Assembly (NCBI RefSeq): GCF_027886475.1
Contig: NZ_CP115670.1
Coordinates: 2,356,001-2,420,000, forward strand
Source of the DNA: Corynebacterium sp. SCR221107
GTDB taxonomy: Bacteria > Actinomycetota > Actinomycetes > Mycobacteriales > Mycobacteriaceae
DNA: 64,000 nt
Direction of reading: 5' to 3'
This document shows positions 8,146 through 17,495 of this stretch, one piece after another. Each line of letters opens with the position of its first letter. Within the stretch, counting starts at the first letter, position 1. Both the position numbers and the translations under genes were made by a program. The notes under the pieces were generated by a model. That model had not been told where the DNA came from. It saw only the letters and a program-made list of their open reading frames with translations, and did no database searches.

Positions 8146-8889
8146 TTAAACCTCCATCATCGCTTGTTGCCACGTTTCGAGCTTGCCGACGCCGAAGGTC
8201 GTGGCAATGCACCCCTGGTCGAAAATGGCCACCCGATCCGCGCAGGCCCGCGCGGCGGGAAGATCGTGGGTGATCAGCAGCACCGCCATGCCCTGGCCGG
8301 CGAGGTCCCTCAAATCGCCGACCACCTGTTGGGAAAGCGCCTGGTCTAGCCCGGGAGTGGGTTCATCGGCAAGGAGAAGCGCAGGCGAACCCATCAGCGC
8401 CATCACCAGCAATACCCGGCGCGCCATTCCCCCGGAAAGCTGCGTCGGATACATGCACTCGACCTCGGGACCAAGGTTGTAGCGCTGCATCAATGCACGG
8501 CGGCGGGCAGGCTCACCGCCGATGGCTTGGCCCACCCGCATCCGCGGATCAAGCGCGTCGATCGACTGCGGCACGTAGGCAATCTCGTGTCCACGCAGCC
8601 GGGCAAGCGAGAGTGCGCTTTGGGTTTCTCCGTCGAAACTCACGTGCCCGGTAACGAAGGAGTTCGGCTCATACAACCCCAGGATCGACTCGGCAAGCAG
8701 GGACTTTCCCGCCCCGGATGCACCCAGAACCGCCAACACCTCACCTGGGTAGATCCTTAAGCATAGGTCTTCGATGACGGGGGTCCGTTTCTTCTTCGCC
8801 CGCCAAAAAGCCCCCGACTCATACATCTCGAAACCCACCGTCAGGTGGGAAATCTCCATCAGCGGGCGCCGATTTCCTAACGCATCCAC
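8146..8889 (-). CDS. ABC importer ATP-binding protein (DppD/NikD-like)
   Basis: This 247-residue ATPase pairs with the product of 7530-8138. Walker A is GASGAGKSLL, the signature is LSGGMARR, Walker B is LLLADEPT and the switch His is ITHD. The GTG at 8889 is chosen because AAGTAGG lies seven bases before it; an ATG at 8859 (MEISHLTVGF) is the alternative. A longer open frame reaches 9009 but overlaps the permease and encodes Arg-rich non-family sequence. It follows the permease stop by eight bases. Confidence 0.85.
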   Translation of the reverse strand: MDALGNRRPLMEISHLTVGFEMYESGAFWRAKKKRTPVIEDLCLRIYPGEVLAVLGASGAGKSLLAESILGLYEPNSFVTGHVSFDGETQSALSLARLRGHEIAYVPQSIDALDPRMRVGQAIGGEPARRRALMQRYNLGPEVECMYPTQLSGGMARRVLLVMALMGSPALLLADEPTPGLDQALSQQVVGDLRDLAGQGMAVLLITHDLPAARACADRVAIFDQGCIATTFGVGKLETWQQAMMEV

Positions 8890-8897
8890 TCTCGTAC

Positions 8898-9767
8898 CTA
8901 CTTTTGTGATTGTTGGGGATCGAGCATGACCCGAAGGCGCGTACCTGTGGCGTCGATAAGCACGATGAATGCGATGAGCGCGCAACCGGGCAAGACCGCC
9001 TGCCACCAATTGCCCACGGCAATCTGACGGGAGGCCTCAGCGAGGATGATGCCGATGCTGGGCGTTTCCGGCGCAAGACCAAACCCCAGGAAGGTCACCG
9101 CTGCCTCGTGCAAAATGGCGTGTGGAAACATCAGCACCACCCCTACCAAAAACTGCGGAAACACCGCCCGCACCACGTGGCGGGTAAACACCTGCAGCCG
9201 GGTCGCACCCAATTGGCGCGACACAGCCACATATCTACTGCTGCGCACCTGCATGACCTCGGCGCGAATCACCCGCGCCAGGCTGGGCCAGTGGGTCAAC
9301 GCAATGCCCACACTCACGCCGACGATGCCCTTGCCTAAGGCGAAGGCCACCAGAATCAGCGCGACAAGGTGTGGGATCGACAACATGAGATCGATTAACC
9401 ATCCGAGGAAAGCATCCACTCGGCGACCACCGAGGCCCGCGGCCACCCCGACGATGACTGCGATGACCGACGAGACGACCGCCGCCCCACAACCGATGGC
9501 CACACCGATCGCCAAGCCCGAAATCGTGCGGGCGAACAGGTCGCGGCCGAGCTGATCGGTACCGAACACATGCCCGGCACCCGGCGCGGCATTTTTCGCA
9601 CCCAAATCGCTGCTGATGGCCTCGGGCCACAATAACCACCCGGCGAGCGCGAGACCCACAACCACACACGCGCAAGCCACAAGCAGAACCAGGGTCGCGC
9701 GCCGATTGTTGCGGCCGTGGGCAACCGGCAGGTGAAACACTCCCTGGGTCACGTTCGTGCCGATCAT
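8898..9767 (-). CDS. ABC importer permease (DppC/NikC-like)
   Basis: An inner-membrane permease of 289 residues with about six membrane segments. The N-terminal half has the family's HVFGTDQLGRDLFAR motif (about residues 66-80). The cytoplasmic EAA loop, which docks the ATPase, is in AVSRQLGATRLQVFTRHVVR. It overlaps the upstream permease by four bases, which points to coupled translation. Together the two permeases form the transport channel. Confidence 0.9.
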   Translation of the reverse strand: MIGTNVTQGVFHLPVAHGRNNRRATLVLLVACACVVVGLALAGWLLWPEAISSDLGAKNAAPGAGHVFGTDQLGRDLFARTISGLAIGVAIGCGAAVVSSVIAVIVGVAAGLGGRRVDAFLGWLIDLMLSIPHLVALILVAFALGKGIVGVSVGIALTHWPSLARVIRAEVMQVRSSRYVAVSRQLGATRLQVFTRHVVRAVFPQFLVGVVLMFPHAILHEAAVTFLGFGLAPETPSIGIILAEASRQIAVGNWWQAVLPGCALIAFIVLIDATGTRLRVMLDPQQSQK

Positions 9768-10762
9768 CTATTCTCCTTCGCCAGCCTAGGCCCTGCGCCC
9801 TGCGGTCCCAGGCCCCGGCTGATGGCATCGGCAGCCGAGTTGCCCAGCATCACGATCACCGCGGAAACCACCGCGATGCCCACGAGGAGGTCGGCGTCGC
9901 CGCCAAGGCCCGCCACCACGGCCGCCTGCCCTAGACCCGGGTAGGAAAAGACCTGCTCCACCAGCACCGAACCCCCAAAGATCTCCGCAACCGACGCGCA
10001 CTGCACAACCAATGCGGGAACGGCGACGTTGCGAACCCCATGGCGCCACGCCACCTGCGCGCGCGAATAGCCGCGGGCCTGCGCGAAACGCGCGTACGGA
10101 CGTGCCATCACATCGATGGTCTTCTCCCGGGTATGCAGCACGATCTGGGGCATGCCCACCAGCGCCAGGGTGAGCGCAGGCAAGATGAGGTGGCGGAGGC
10201 GGTCAACGCCTTGAACATCGGCGGCCGCCACCCCGGCCGGGGCGGACAGCCCCGACGGCAGCCACCCCAGCCACCCGGAAAACACCGCGAGGATCACCAG
10301 GCCAAACCAAAACGCCGGCGCCGACGCCAGCACCAGCATCACGGCCTTGATCACCCGGTCGACTACCCGCCCCTGACACGTCCCGGCGACCATCCCTAGC
10401 GCGAACCCGACGAGGCCCGCAAGCAGCCATGCCACGAACATCAGCAGCACGGTATTCCCGGCGCGAGAGACGAGCACGTCTACCACGGGCTGATTAAACC
10501 TTAAGGACACGCCCAGATCGCCGCGCAGCGCATTCCGCAGCCACCCCATCCACGCGGTGCAAAAACTCTGGTTATCGCCCCAATAATCGGCAAGGCGCTG
10601 TCTTTGCTCCTGCCCGAGGCCCGCCATACCCACCTGGCCAACATTCGTGCTCAAAGGATCCACCAGCGAGGCCTTCACCAGCGCGATCGTCAGCGCGCTC
10701 AGGGCGATAAGCAGGGCGGCCATCCGCGCCAGATACCCGATCAGACCCCGCACCTGCACCAT
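9764..10762 (-). CDS. ABC importer permease (DppB/NikB-like)
   Basis: The first permease of the importer, 332 residues, with an N-terminal membrane segment (RMAALLIALSALTIALV) and five more. The family loop is ARAQGYSRAQVAWRHGVRN (EAA-type). The ATG at 10762 is chosen since it opens at the usual IGYLARMAALL segment; a longer frame to 10966 only translates the end of the binding-protein gene in another frame. It begins 15 bases after the binding-protein stop. Confidence 0.88.
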   Translation of the reverse strand: MVQVRGLIGYLARMAALLIALSALTIALVKASLVDPLSTNVGQVGMAGLGQEQRQRLADYWGDNQSFCTAWMGWLRNALRGDLGVSLRFNQPVVDVLVSRAGNTVLLMFVAWLLAGLVGFALGMVAGTCQGRVVDRVIKAVMLVLASAPAFWFGLVILAVFSGWLGWLPSGLSAPAGVAAADVQGVDRLRHLILPALTLALVGMPQIVLHTREKTIDVMARPYARFAQARGYSRAQVAWRHGVRNVAVPALVVQCASVAEIFGGSVLVEQVFSYPGLGQAAVVAGLGGDADLLVGIAVVSAVIVMLGNSAADAISRGLGPQGAGPRLAKENR

Positions 10763-10776
10763 ACTAGGCCGGTGGG

Positions 10777-12441
10777 TCACTGCCAGCCCCAGCGATCCAC
10801 ATTGTTCACCAACGACCAGCCGTGACCATGCGGATGCGGCTTTTGGGCGCCCACATCGAGGCCATCGCGCTTGAAGTAAAGATGATTGACATTGGCCAGC
10901 CAGATCCAGCTCGCCCCGCCCACCGGCGCCACCCCCTCGGCACCATCCCACTGGGCCAGCTTCCACTCGTTATAGGCCCCTTCAACCGTGGGCGCGGCCA
11001 GCGCTGCATTAAGGTGGGCATCGACGGTGGCATTGCGGTAGCTGGAGAAGTTAGAGGCGCTGGTGCTAAAGGTGAGGTCGTAGAGCTGGGTGGGGCTGTT
11101 GGAACCCCAACCCCACACGATTGGATCCGCATACTGGTGCGCATATAGCCCATCGCTGTCATACGTCCAGGTTGCACCGCTGGTGTGGACCTGGATGCCA
11201 AAATCTGTCAGCTGATTCTTGATTTCCTCGGCAATGGCCTGACGGGTGGAATCGTCGGTGGGATACATCAAGGTAAAACCGGCCAGCTCCCGACCACGGG
11301 CGTAGACCCCCTCATCGCTTTTCGCCCATCCTGCCTGCTCCATGAGGGCGGCTGCCTGTTTCCAATCGGTAACCACCTCCATAGCCGGGCTGGCCCACGG
11401 CAGCCCATCCGCGACACCATAGGCGATGCGCGCATGACCGGAGAAGACATGATCGATCAGCTGCTGGCGGTCCACCGCCAGGTTGAGGGCGCGACGCACA
11501 AGCACATCACTGCTAAATGCCGCGCCCACGGGAAATTCGTGGCCCTGGCCATCGGTGGTGGGTGCCTCCGGTTCCACACAGGGCAAGGAGATTCCTCGGC
11601 AATCATTCGTGGCGCACTCCAGCAAGCTATATCCGCTCATGCGAGCCTGCGCGAGGGTGGCGGAAGTATAGGCGATATCGACCTCCCCCGCCCTAGCGGC
11701 GGCGAGTGCGGCGTCCTCCTGCATAAACAACACCGTAACCTTCCTCATCGAGGGCGGCGTGCCGTAGTAGGTAGGGTTAGCCTCCAAGATGACCTGCTGC
11801 CCACGATCCCACTGCACCAAGCGATAACGCCCGGAGCCGATGGGGGCCTGGCCATAGGTGGCCGCATCATAGGAGGCCTCCGGGATGATTCCTACTACCG
11901 CGAGGGTGTACAGCAAGGCGTTATATGGCTTGGTGAGATAGATGACCGCCTTAAAATCAGTCTCGGCGACCGCCCGGTCCACGTAGCTAAGATCCAGTTG
12001 GGAGCCCGCCGAGGCCTTGACCGCGTTGATGCTAAAGGCAACGTCGCGCGCGGTAAGCGCGGTGCCGTCGGAGAACACGACATCGTCGCGGATGTCGAAG
12101 GTCCAGCTCATCGCGTCTTCGGCGACGGCATAGGAGGTGGCAAGATCGTTGACGAAGGCGAGGTTTTCATCAGTGGTGATCAGCGTGGACTGGATGAGCG
12201 GCTCATGGACATGCTCACCACAACCCCAGTTGAAACACGGATCAAAGCCGGCATCCGGCTCGCTGGTGGTGTTCATCACCACGATGACCTCATCGTCATT
12301 GCCGGACACACCTCCCGTACCAGTCATCGCGGAGTTAGCCCCCGAATCCCTGCTGCAAGAGGATAGGGCCCAAGCCCCGCCGGCAAGGCCTGCCACTTTG
12401 AGCAGCGATCGCCTCGTCAAAGCCCTCGAAGTCGCTGCCAC
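10777..12441 (-). CDS. family-5 ABC solute-binding lipoprotein (peptide/nickel type)
   Basis: The product has 554 residues. The N-terminus has a twin-Arg segment (TRRSLLKVAG) and a lipobox (ALSSC, Cys about residue 29), so it is an exported lipoprotein, possibly by Tat. The family-5 fold is shown by DDVVFSDGTALTARDVAFS, GSGRYRLVQWDRGQ and LNLAVDRQQLIDHVF. The last 20 residues contain a His cluster (KPHPHGHGW). Its position beside the copper operon and this cluster make a metal or metal-chelate substrate plausible, but peptide import cannot be excluded. The GTG start has AGGAGAAAGGA before it. Confidence 0.85.
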   Translation of the reverse strand: MAATSRALTRRSLLKVAGLAGGAWALSSCSRDSGANSAMTGTGGVSGNDDEVIVVMNTTSEPDAGFDPCFNWGCGEHVHEPLIQSTLITTDENLAFVNDLATSYAVAEDAMSWTFDIRDDVVFSDGTALTARDVAFSINAVKASAGSQLDLSYVDRAVAETDFKAVIYLTKPYNALLYTLAVVGIIPEASYDAATYGQAPIGSGRYRLVQWDRGQQVILEANPTYYGTPPSMRKVTVLFMQEDAALAAARAGEVDIAYTSATLAQARMSGYSLLECATNDCRGISLPCVEPEAPTTDGQGHEFPVGAAFSSDVLVRRALNLAVDRQQLIDHVFSGHARIAYGVADGLPWASPAMEVVTDWKQAAALMEQAGWAKSDEGVYARGRELAGFTLMYPTDDSTRQAIAEEIKNQLTDFGIQVHTSGATWTYDSDGLYAHQYADPIVWGWGSNSPTQLYDLTFSTSASNFSSYRNATVDAHLNAALAAPTVEGAYNEWKLAQWDGAEGVAPVGGASWIWLANVNHLYFKRDGLDVGAQKPHPHGHGWSLVNNVDRWGWQ

Positions 12442-12594
12442 GAATCAGTCCTTTCTCCTCACCATGCCGCGGATTGTCCTTGTTAGCGGGCCATCCCATC
12501 CACCATGCGCACGGTGGTGGTTGTCGGGTTCCATGCTAGGCCACCGAGAAATACCGTTCCTATTGCGCAGCAACGCAAAAAGTTGCACAGCGCA

Positions 12595-12662
12595 AAGCCC
12601 CGCCGGGTGCCCGCAGAAAAACACAAGCTTTGCTGCATGTTTTAGACACCCCGGCGGGGCTT
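12595..12662 (-). terminator. likely intrinsic terminator downstream of ldt
   Basis: AAGCCCCGCCGGG (12595-12607) pairs with CCCGGCGGGGCTT (12650-12662) across a long loop. It separates the L,D-transpeptidase from the importer operon; the importer promoter must lie between 12442 and about 12594. Confidence 0.6.
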
Positions 12663-12731
12663 AGCATTGACACTCTCGTGAAACTATCCAGGCAACGCAG
12701 GAGTAGCAAACTACGCTACCGCGCAGTCGGG

Positions 12732-13922
12732 CTACGCGTTGCCGGCGCTCCAGGTCTCCCACGGGATCATCCAGTCACCCAAACCGTCCAAACCGTTAAG
12801 CTCGCCGCCGACGGTGTTTTTCACCGTCACGAGATCGCCGCGCTTGACAAAATCCTGGAACCACTGGGCATTCTCGGTGCTGACGTTGATGCAGCCGTGC
12901 GAAACGTTGGCGACACCCTGCGATCCGACCGACCACGGCGCGGCATGGACATAGATACCCGAGTAGGACATCTGGGAGGCGTATTGAACGTTCGTACGGT
13001 AACCACCCGCATCCAAAGCTAGGCCGTAGGTGGTGGAGTCCATGAGCAAGCTTGGGTAAAGGTCACCGATGGTGTAGACACCGTTGGGGGTCGGGTTGGC
13101 GTTCGACCCCATCGAGATCGGCATGGTCTTCACCGCCTCGCCGTTTTTGTACACGGTCATCTGCTTCGTCGCATCATCGGCGACTGCCTCGACGCGGTCA
13201 CCGATGGTGAAGTTGGTGGAGTTATCATCCGATCCGTACACCCCGCCGCCTAGATCAACACCGTACAGGTTGGCCTCGACGTTGACGGTTGTGCCCGGTT
13301 CCCAATAGTCCTTCGGACGCCAACGTAGTTCAGTCGCCGTGAGCCAGTAGAATGCACCGTCAACCTTTGGCTCGGTGGTAATCGTGATGGCGTCCTGGGC
13401 CGCCTGACGATCCTGGATGGCAGTGGAGAAGTGGAATTGGATTACTTGACCCACGCCCACAGTGGAGTCCGGGATCGGCGTCAGCGAGGCGGAATCCGTA
13501 GCCGCCGGCGTCATCGTGGAGAAGGCGGTGGTGGAGGATTCCCCGTTCTTGTCCTTGGCGACGATGGTGTAGTGGCGGTTGTATCCCAGCTGTTCGGTGG
13601 TGTGCCAGGTTCCATCGGCGCCGATCTCGGCTTGGATAACCTTGCCTTCCTCGTTGGTCATCGTGACCTCATCCAGCCCGTCGCCGAGGGATTTAACAAC
13701 CACCTCGGTGGCAGGGCTGACGTCGGTTGCACCGTCGCTAACGCTTGCCACCGGTGCCAGCGCCTTCTCCACCACAGGGGACGTCTGGGTGTCCACGGTC
13801 TCCTGTGCCTGCTCGGCCCTGTCAATCGTGCATCCGGTCAACACGAGCGAGGCCGCCAGCACTGCCGATGCCACGGACATTCCCTTGAGTTTCAAAGACC
13901 TATTCACCGTCTTGTCCAACAC
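12732..13922 (-). CDS. L,D-transpeptidase lipoprotein (LdtMt2-type)
   Basis: This 396-residue enzyme makes 3-3 cross-links in peptidoglycan outside the membrane. A signal peptide ends in a lipobox (LVLTGC, Cys about residue 31). Two Ig-like regions follow, as in mycobacterial Ldts (residues about 50-150 and 150-245). The YkuD catalytic domain starts about residue 250, with the active-site HGCINVS (Cys about 345) and the upstream His in GIYVHAAPW. The GTG start has GAGGAAAC eight bases before it. It is monocistronic. Confidence 0.93.
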   Translation of the reverse strand: MLDKTVNRSLKLKGMSVASAVLAASLVLTGCTIDRAEQAQETVDTQTSPVVEKALAPVASVSDGATDVSPATEVVVKSLGDGLDEVTMTNEEGKVIQAEIGADGTWHTTEQLGYNRHYTIVAKDKNGESSTTAFSTMTPAATDSASLTPIPDSTVGVGQVIQFHFSTAIQDRQAAQDAITITTEPKVDGAFYWLTATELRWRPKDYWEPGTTVNVEANLYGVDLGGGVYGSDDNSTNFTIGDRVEAVADDATKQMTVYKNGEAVKTMPISMGSNANPTPNGVYTIGDLYPSLLMDSTTYGLALDAGGYRTNVQYASQMSYSGIYVHAAPWSVGSQGVANVSHGCINVSTENAQWFQDFVKRGDLVTVKNTVGGELNGLDGLGDWMIPWETWSAGNA

Positions 13923-14553
13923 TTAAAAGTTTCCTCTTCGCATTTCACAACGCATCAATAATTAAAACCACAGGGCGCAGTACCGAGTCCGCAACCTAAT
14001 GGTGCAATCCTACGACCGATTTGCCCGAGTTCTCCCGACAGAAATCAACTCGTTGCCCAACTGTTATACGGGCGCCGAGATATCGCAGGCATCCACCGAC
14101 GAGTCACACCAGTTAACAAGCGCCCCAGCAGTCCATTTCATGAATGGAAAGTGGAAATCACCACCATCCCTTCCATCGCATTTCATTCAGCGCCGTTACC
14201 CATACCCGGCCTTGACGCCTACACCCATCACCCCCCGGAATCACCCGTCCGTGTTCCACGCGCCCCACTCGGCCATTCATCCACATGGCAGAAACATTAA
14301 GACCTCATTGCGACATCACACTCCGATATTTCGTACATGTGTTCGATGTCTTTGCTTAACGACGAACGTCGCGCAGCACCACACAGGCGCCATTACGCCA
14401 GCACCGTTTCCATACCCAGTGCACCCTAGCGACACCCGCACCACCAGCACTCACCCAAAACAAGCGCTGAGCTGGGGATTTTACAAGCTTCACCCCGGTG
14501 GGTAATATTTCTCTTCGTTGAACGGCAGCCCGAAGGGTGGCCGGAAAGCGGAT
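13923..14553. other. intergenic region, no gene seen
   Basis: The region holds the ldt promoter on its left and the tRNA-Lys promoter on its right. An open frame at 13999-14505 is Pro/His/Thr-rich, has no ribosome binding site and no family features, so I do not call it. Confidence 0.6.
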
Positions 14554-14626
14554 GCGCCATTAGCTCAATTGGTAGAGCAACTGACTCTTAATCAGTGGGT
14601 TCGGGGTTCGAGTCCCTGATGGCGCA
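14554..14626 (+). tRNA. tRNA-Lys (CTT), copy 1
   Basis: A full cloverleaf of 73 bases: acceptor GCGCCAT / ATGGCGC, D arm AGCTCAATTGGTAGAGC, anticodon loop CTCTTAA with CTT, T loop TTCGAGT. The discriminator is A and no CCA is encoded. It is identical to the copy at 14687. Confidence 0.97.
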
Positions 14627-14637
14627 CTCATGAAAAG

Positions 14638-14670
14638 CCAGATGGTTTAACGCCGTCTGGGTTTTTTCTT
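14638..14670 (+). terminator. terminator between the two tRNA-Lys genes
   Basis: CCAGATGG (14638-14645) pairs with CCGTCTGG (14653-14660), followed by GTTTTTTCTTTT. Confidence 0.8.
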
Positions 14671-14686
14671 TTCATGTTTCCACCAT

Positions 14687-14759
14687 GCGCCATTAGCTCA
14701 ATTGGTAGAGCAACTGACTCTTAATCAGTGGGTTCGGGGTTCGAGTCCCTGATGGCGCA
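14687..14759 (+). tRNA. tRNA-Lys (CTT), copy 2, island attachment target
   Basis: This tRNA is identical to copy 1 over 73 bases and lies 133 bases downstream of it. Its 3' end (14733-14760) is repeated at 22801-22828, which shows that the island integrated here while restoring the gene. Confidence 0.97.
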
Positions 14760-14760
14760 C
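14733..14760 (+). repeat. attL (28-bp core within tRNA-Lys 3' end)
   Basis: The core runs from TTCGGGGTTCGAG to TGGCGCAC and is identical to attR at 22801-22828. A third copy exists at 14600-14627 in the first tRNA-Lys. Bases on either side of the core differ between the copies. Confidence 0.9.
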
Positions 14761-14765
14761 AATAA

Positions 14766-14812
14766 GGCCAGGTCAAACGGTATTTTTACTGTTTTGAACC
14801 TGGTCTTTTTTG
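14766..14812 (+). terminator. terminator after tRNA-Lys copy 2 (inside the island)
   Basis: GGCCAGGT-CAAAC pairs imperfectly with GTTTTGAACCTGGTC, followed by a T run. Confidence 0.6.
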
Positions 14813-14908
14813 GTAGTCAGCCCTGCTTAGGACAGGAATTAGACTATCACAACCCCCGGCGCGTCTTCGCTGTCCGCGACGCGTTTGGAGGAAGGTTTTA
14901 GGGCACGC

Positions 14909-16042
14909 GTGGGCACAAATTGGGCACGCGGATTCGGGTCAGTACGTCAGCTTCGCTCTGGCAGATTCCAGGCGCGCTACACAGCACCCGATGGCAACCG
15001 ATACAAGGCCGAAGACACATTCCCAGATGAACTAGCCGCCTTTGGATGGCTGGCAGATGTTCGCAGGAGCATCGACCTTGGTACATGGACACCGCCACAG
15101 GACAAGCCTGCTCCCCCGAAGATTCCCACCGTTGGGGAATTTGTTCGGCATTGGCTGGAGGTGCAAGCTCCCAACATTCGGGCATCGACGTTGAACACAT
15201 ACACCGAAGTACTTTCGAGCAGAGTGCTTTGCCACGAAGGCCTGTGCAAGACTCCTGTAGATACGCTCACCCCGAAGAAAGTCGCTTCGTGGTGGCAAGA
15301 CACTGTTACCGCAAACGCTGGCACAGCTCACAGAAACACGAAGGCCTACCAGAAACTAAGGTCGGTGATGCAACTAGCCGTTGAGTACGGATACATCACG
15401 TATAACCCTGTCTACGTCAGAGCAGCAACGAAGCGAAGCAAGCCGCATCGCAAGGAGCTACCAGACACCGCAGAGCTTCGGGCAATCCTTGACGAAGTAC
15501 CTCACAAATACCGCTTAATCACCGTTCTTTGCCTGTTTCACGGCCTTAGGATCGGCGAAGCACTTGCACTCAAGGGACAGGACATAAACCCGTCAAACGT
15601 GCGTGTACGCGGCACTTTGTCACGGGTTCCCAACGGAGTCGGTGGCATGAAAATGGCGTTGCATCCGCCGAAGACGATGGCAGGCTATCGCACCGTACCT
15701 GTCCTTCGTGAGTTCCGAAGCATCATCATCGACCACATCACCACCTACAACCCCGGCATGGATGAGTACGCCACCATAACAGACAAAGGCAGCGTTGTCT
15801 TCGATACCAGCTACCGAAGCATCTTCAACAGAGCGAAGGCGAAGGCAGGAGTTACTTCGGAGATCACGCCACATTACGGGCGTGTGTACCTCATCACCCG
15901 GCTTGCCGAAGCCGGTGCCACTCCATCGGAGATAGGCCGGATACTAGGACAGGAGGATACAGCCACCATCGTTGGCACGTACATGCGAGCAAGGGAACAC
16001 AGGCCACAGGAGTTGATGGATCACCTCAACCTTGGAGACTGA
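14909..16042 (+). CDS. int: tyrosine site-specific integrase of the island
   Basis: This 377-residue recombinase integrates and excises the island at tRNA-Lys. The N-terminal arm domain has the AP2-like SGRFQARYTAPDG motif. The SAM-like core domain is around IRASTLNTYTEVLSSR. Catalytic residues are Arg in HGLRIGEAL, Lys in PPKTMAGYR, His-x-x-Arg in TPHYGRVYL, and Tyr in IVGTYMR. The second His is replaced by Gln (ILGQEDT), a substitution found in working phage integrases. The GTG at 14909 is my choice after GGAGGAAGG, though the spacing of 13 is long; a TTG at 14885 has no such site. It is the first gene after attL. Confidence 0.9.
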   Translation: MGTNWARGFGSVRQLRSGRFQARYTAPDGNRYKAEDTFPDELAAFGWLADVRRSIDLGTWTPPQDKPAPPKIPTVGEFVRHWLEVQAPNIRASTLNTYTEVLSSRVLCHEGLCKTPVDTLTPKKVASWWQDTVTANAGTAHRNTKAYQKLRSVMQLAVEYGYITYNPVYVRAATKRSKPHRKELPDTAELRAILDEVPHKYRLITVLCLFHGLRIGEALALKGQDINPSNVRVRGTLSRVPNGVGGMKMALHPPKTMAGYRTVPVLREFRSIIIDHITTYNPGMDEYATITDKGSVVFDTSYRSIFNRAKAKAGVTSEITPHYGRVYLITRLAEAGATPSEIGRILGQEDTATIVGTYMRAREHRPQELMDHLNLGD

Positions 16043-16481
16043 TCGCGCCGGGTTGTCCCCGTCGCTCATCTCGAGGGTACGAACGAACACCTGGGGCGGT
16101 GTGAGTGAGTAGAACGAGCCTTTTTTCGGTGGCCGACGAAGATCATCATTCTTCGGAGGCCTACTAGGTGACGGAGATGCTTAGTCATCGACGGAACCAC
16201 TATTCTCCACTACCCCGCCGGGGCTTGGTGCCCGGCGAGGGAATATAACTTAGTTATCCTTGGTCGGCTGGAGCTTGATGGCTCCAGCCTTCCACTGTGG
16301 TTGGTCGTTCATACCCAAGGCCAATCCCCAATTGGCCGTTGGATATTCACTCTCCGATGAGACAAGAAAGAATTTTGACCAGGGGATACATAAGGGGAAA
16401 CTTCGGTCAGAAGTCAAGCCTGTGACCAGCGGTTATATGACCACTTGACCGACTTGACCGAAGCCCCATCGGTCAACTTTC
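16043..16481. other. intergenic region with iteron-like repeats and hairpins
   Basis: No gene is seen. A perfect 9-bp hairpin lies at 16266-16289 (GGCTGGAGC / GCTCCAGCC). From 16404 to 16478 the words TTCGGTCA, TGACC and CTTGACCGA recur in both orientations, including a tandem CTTGACCGACTTGACCGA at 16444-16461. It lies next to the RepA-like ATPase gene and may be a replication origin of the excised island. Confidence 0.5.
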
Positions 16482-17495
16482 CTAGGTGAATCGCTTCGAT
16501 TCGGCATCCCATCGCAAGGATGAGTCATCGGACTTCACCATCTGGTTGATGCGATTCTTCACCGTGTTTTCGCTGTATGGCGTGCCATTGGCGTTGTATA
16601 CGCCTTGCCGGTCCAGCTGGGAGGTGACGTAGCGGAACACATCGGCTTTGGATGTACACGAAGCCGGGGCGCTTCGTGCCAACTCTGCCATTGCAGCCAA
16701 TGCCTTGTTAGCTTCGGATGCTTCGGGCTTTGCATCCTCCACCCGTTCAGCCTTGCCGTTCTCGTCAAAGCGGATGCGTAGACTCCCACTGTCTCCTACA
16801 TTGCCTTCGGTGGTCAGCTTCACCGCATCCTTTGACTTCACCACGCCCACGACGTGGCGCATCAATCCGACGATGCCGTTGTTACCCATCGACGCAGCCA
16901 ACGGGTCACTACCACTTGCCTTGGCACTGTGGTGGATGAACACCACAGGCACCCCGGCGCGGTTAAACCGCTCTGCTACTTCGGTCAATGCCGTAATAGC
17001 TTCGGGCTTGTTGATGTCGATGCCACGGCAGACACCTAAGATGTTGTCGATTATGACCAGGCCGACGTTTCCAGCTTCGGCAGCTTCGTAGGACAGCTCT
17101 GGTACGCCTTCGATGCCAACGCGGTTGACGAAAGCGTGTTGCAGGTCAACACCCAGGGCTTGCAACCTTCTAACGTTCTCCTTCTCACCATTGGCTTCGG
17201 TGGTGACAATTAGGACGTTATTGCAGCTCAAGGCCTTCGCAGGCGAAACACCTATAAAAGGTTCACCGGAGATAAACGAAGCGGCAAGGTTCACTGCAAG
17301 TAGCGATTTACCTTGTTTGGGCTTGCCGACGAACATCGTGTAGCTATCGCAGACGAAGCCGGGATAAACCCACTCCTCAAGATCGCCGTTGAGTCTTTGG
17401 GCGATGTCATAAGCCGAAGGCGTTGGCAGAATCGAAGCAAAATGCTCATCTACCAGGCGTTGAATGTCCTGGTCGGTGTATGCATCGACGGTCAT
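16482..17495 (-). CDS. RepA/AAA_25-type replication ATPase
   Basis: This 337-residue protein has a RecA-fold helicase or loader core like plasmid RepA (RSF1010 type). Walker A is VGKPKQGKSLLA (about residues 56-67), Walker B is VGLVIIDN (about 149), and the sensor strand is VVFIHHSAK (about 185). The C-terminal third is likely a DNA-binding winged helix (AENTVKNRINQMV-like segment). It probably supports replication of the excised island. The ATG overlaps the stop of the HNH gene by four bases (ATGA), so the two are co-translated. Confidence 0.82.
   Translation of the reverse strand: MTVDAYTDQDIQRLVDEHFASILPTPSAYDIAQRLNGDLEEWVYPGFVCDSYTMFVGKPKQGKSLLAVNLAASFISGEPFIGVSPAKALSCNNVLIVTTEANGEKENVRRLQALGVDLQHAFVNRVGIEGVPELSYEAAEAGNVGLVIIDNILGVCRGIDINKPEAITALTEVAERFNRAGVPVVFIHHSAKASGSDPLAASMGNNGIVGLMRHVVGVVKSKDAVKLTTEGNVGDSGSLRIRFDENGKAERVEDAKPEASEANKALAAMAELARSAPASCTSKADVFRYVTSQLDRQGVYNANGTPYSENTVKNRINQMVKSDDSSLRWDAESKRFT

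Noticed and set aside
8184..8194. GCTTGCCGACG inside a coding region as a further copy of the dispersed motif
   Set aside because: It lies in an ABC ATPase gene and lacks the downstream HCYAC part; likely chance, as is a similar match at about 17320.
8890..9009. Longer N-terminus for the NikD-like ATPase
   Set aside because: Overlaps the permease gene deeply and encodes Arg/His-rich non-family sequence.
10763..10966. Longer N-terminus for the NikB-like permease
   Set aside because: It only translates the binding-protein gene in another frame.
13999..14505. 168-codon frame upstream of the tRNA-Lys genes
   Set aside because: Low-complexity Pro/Thr/His sequence, no ribosome binding site, no domain.
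14885..14908. TTG start for the integrase
   Set aside because: No ribosome binding site precedes it; GGAGGAAGG lies inside this extension and serves the GTG at 14909 better.
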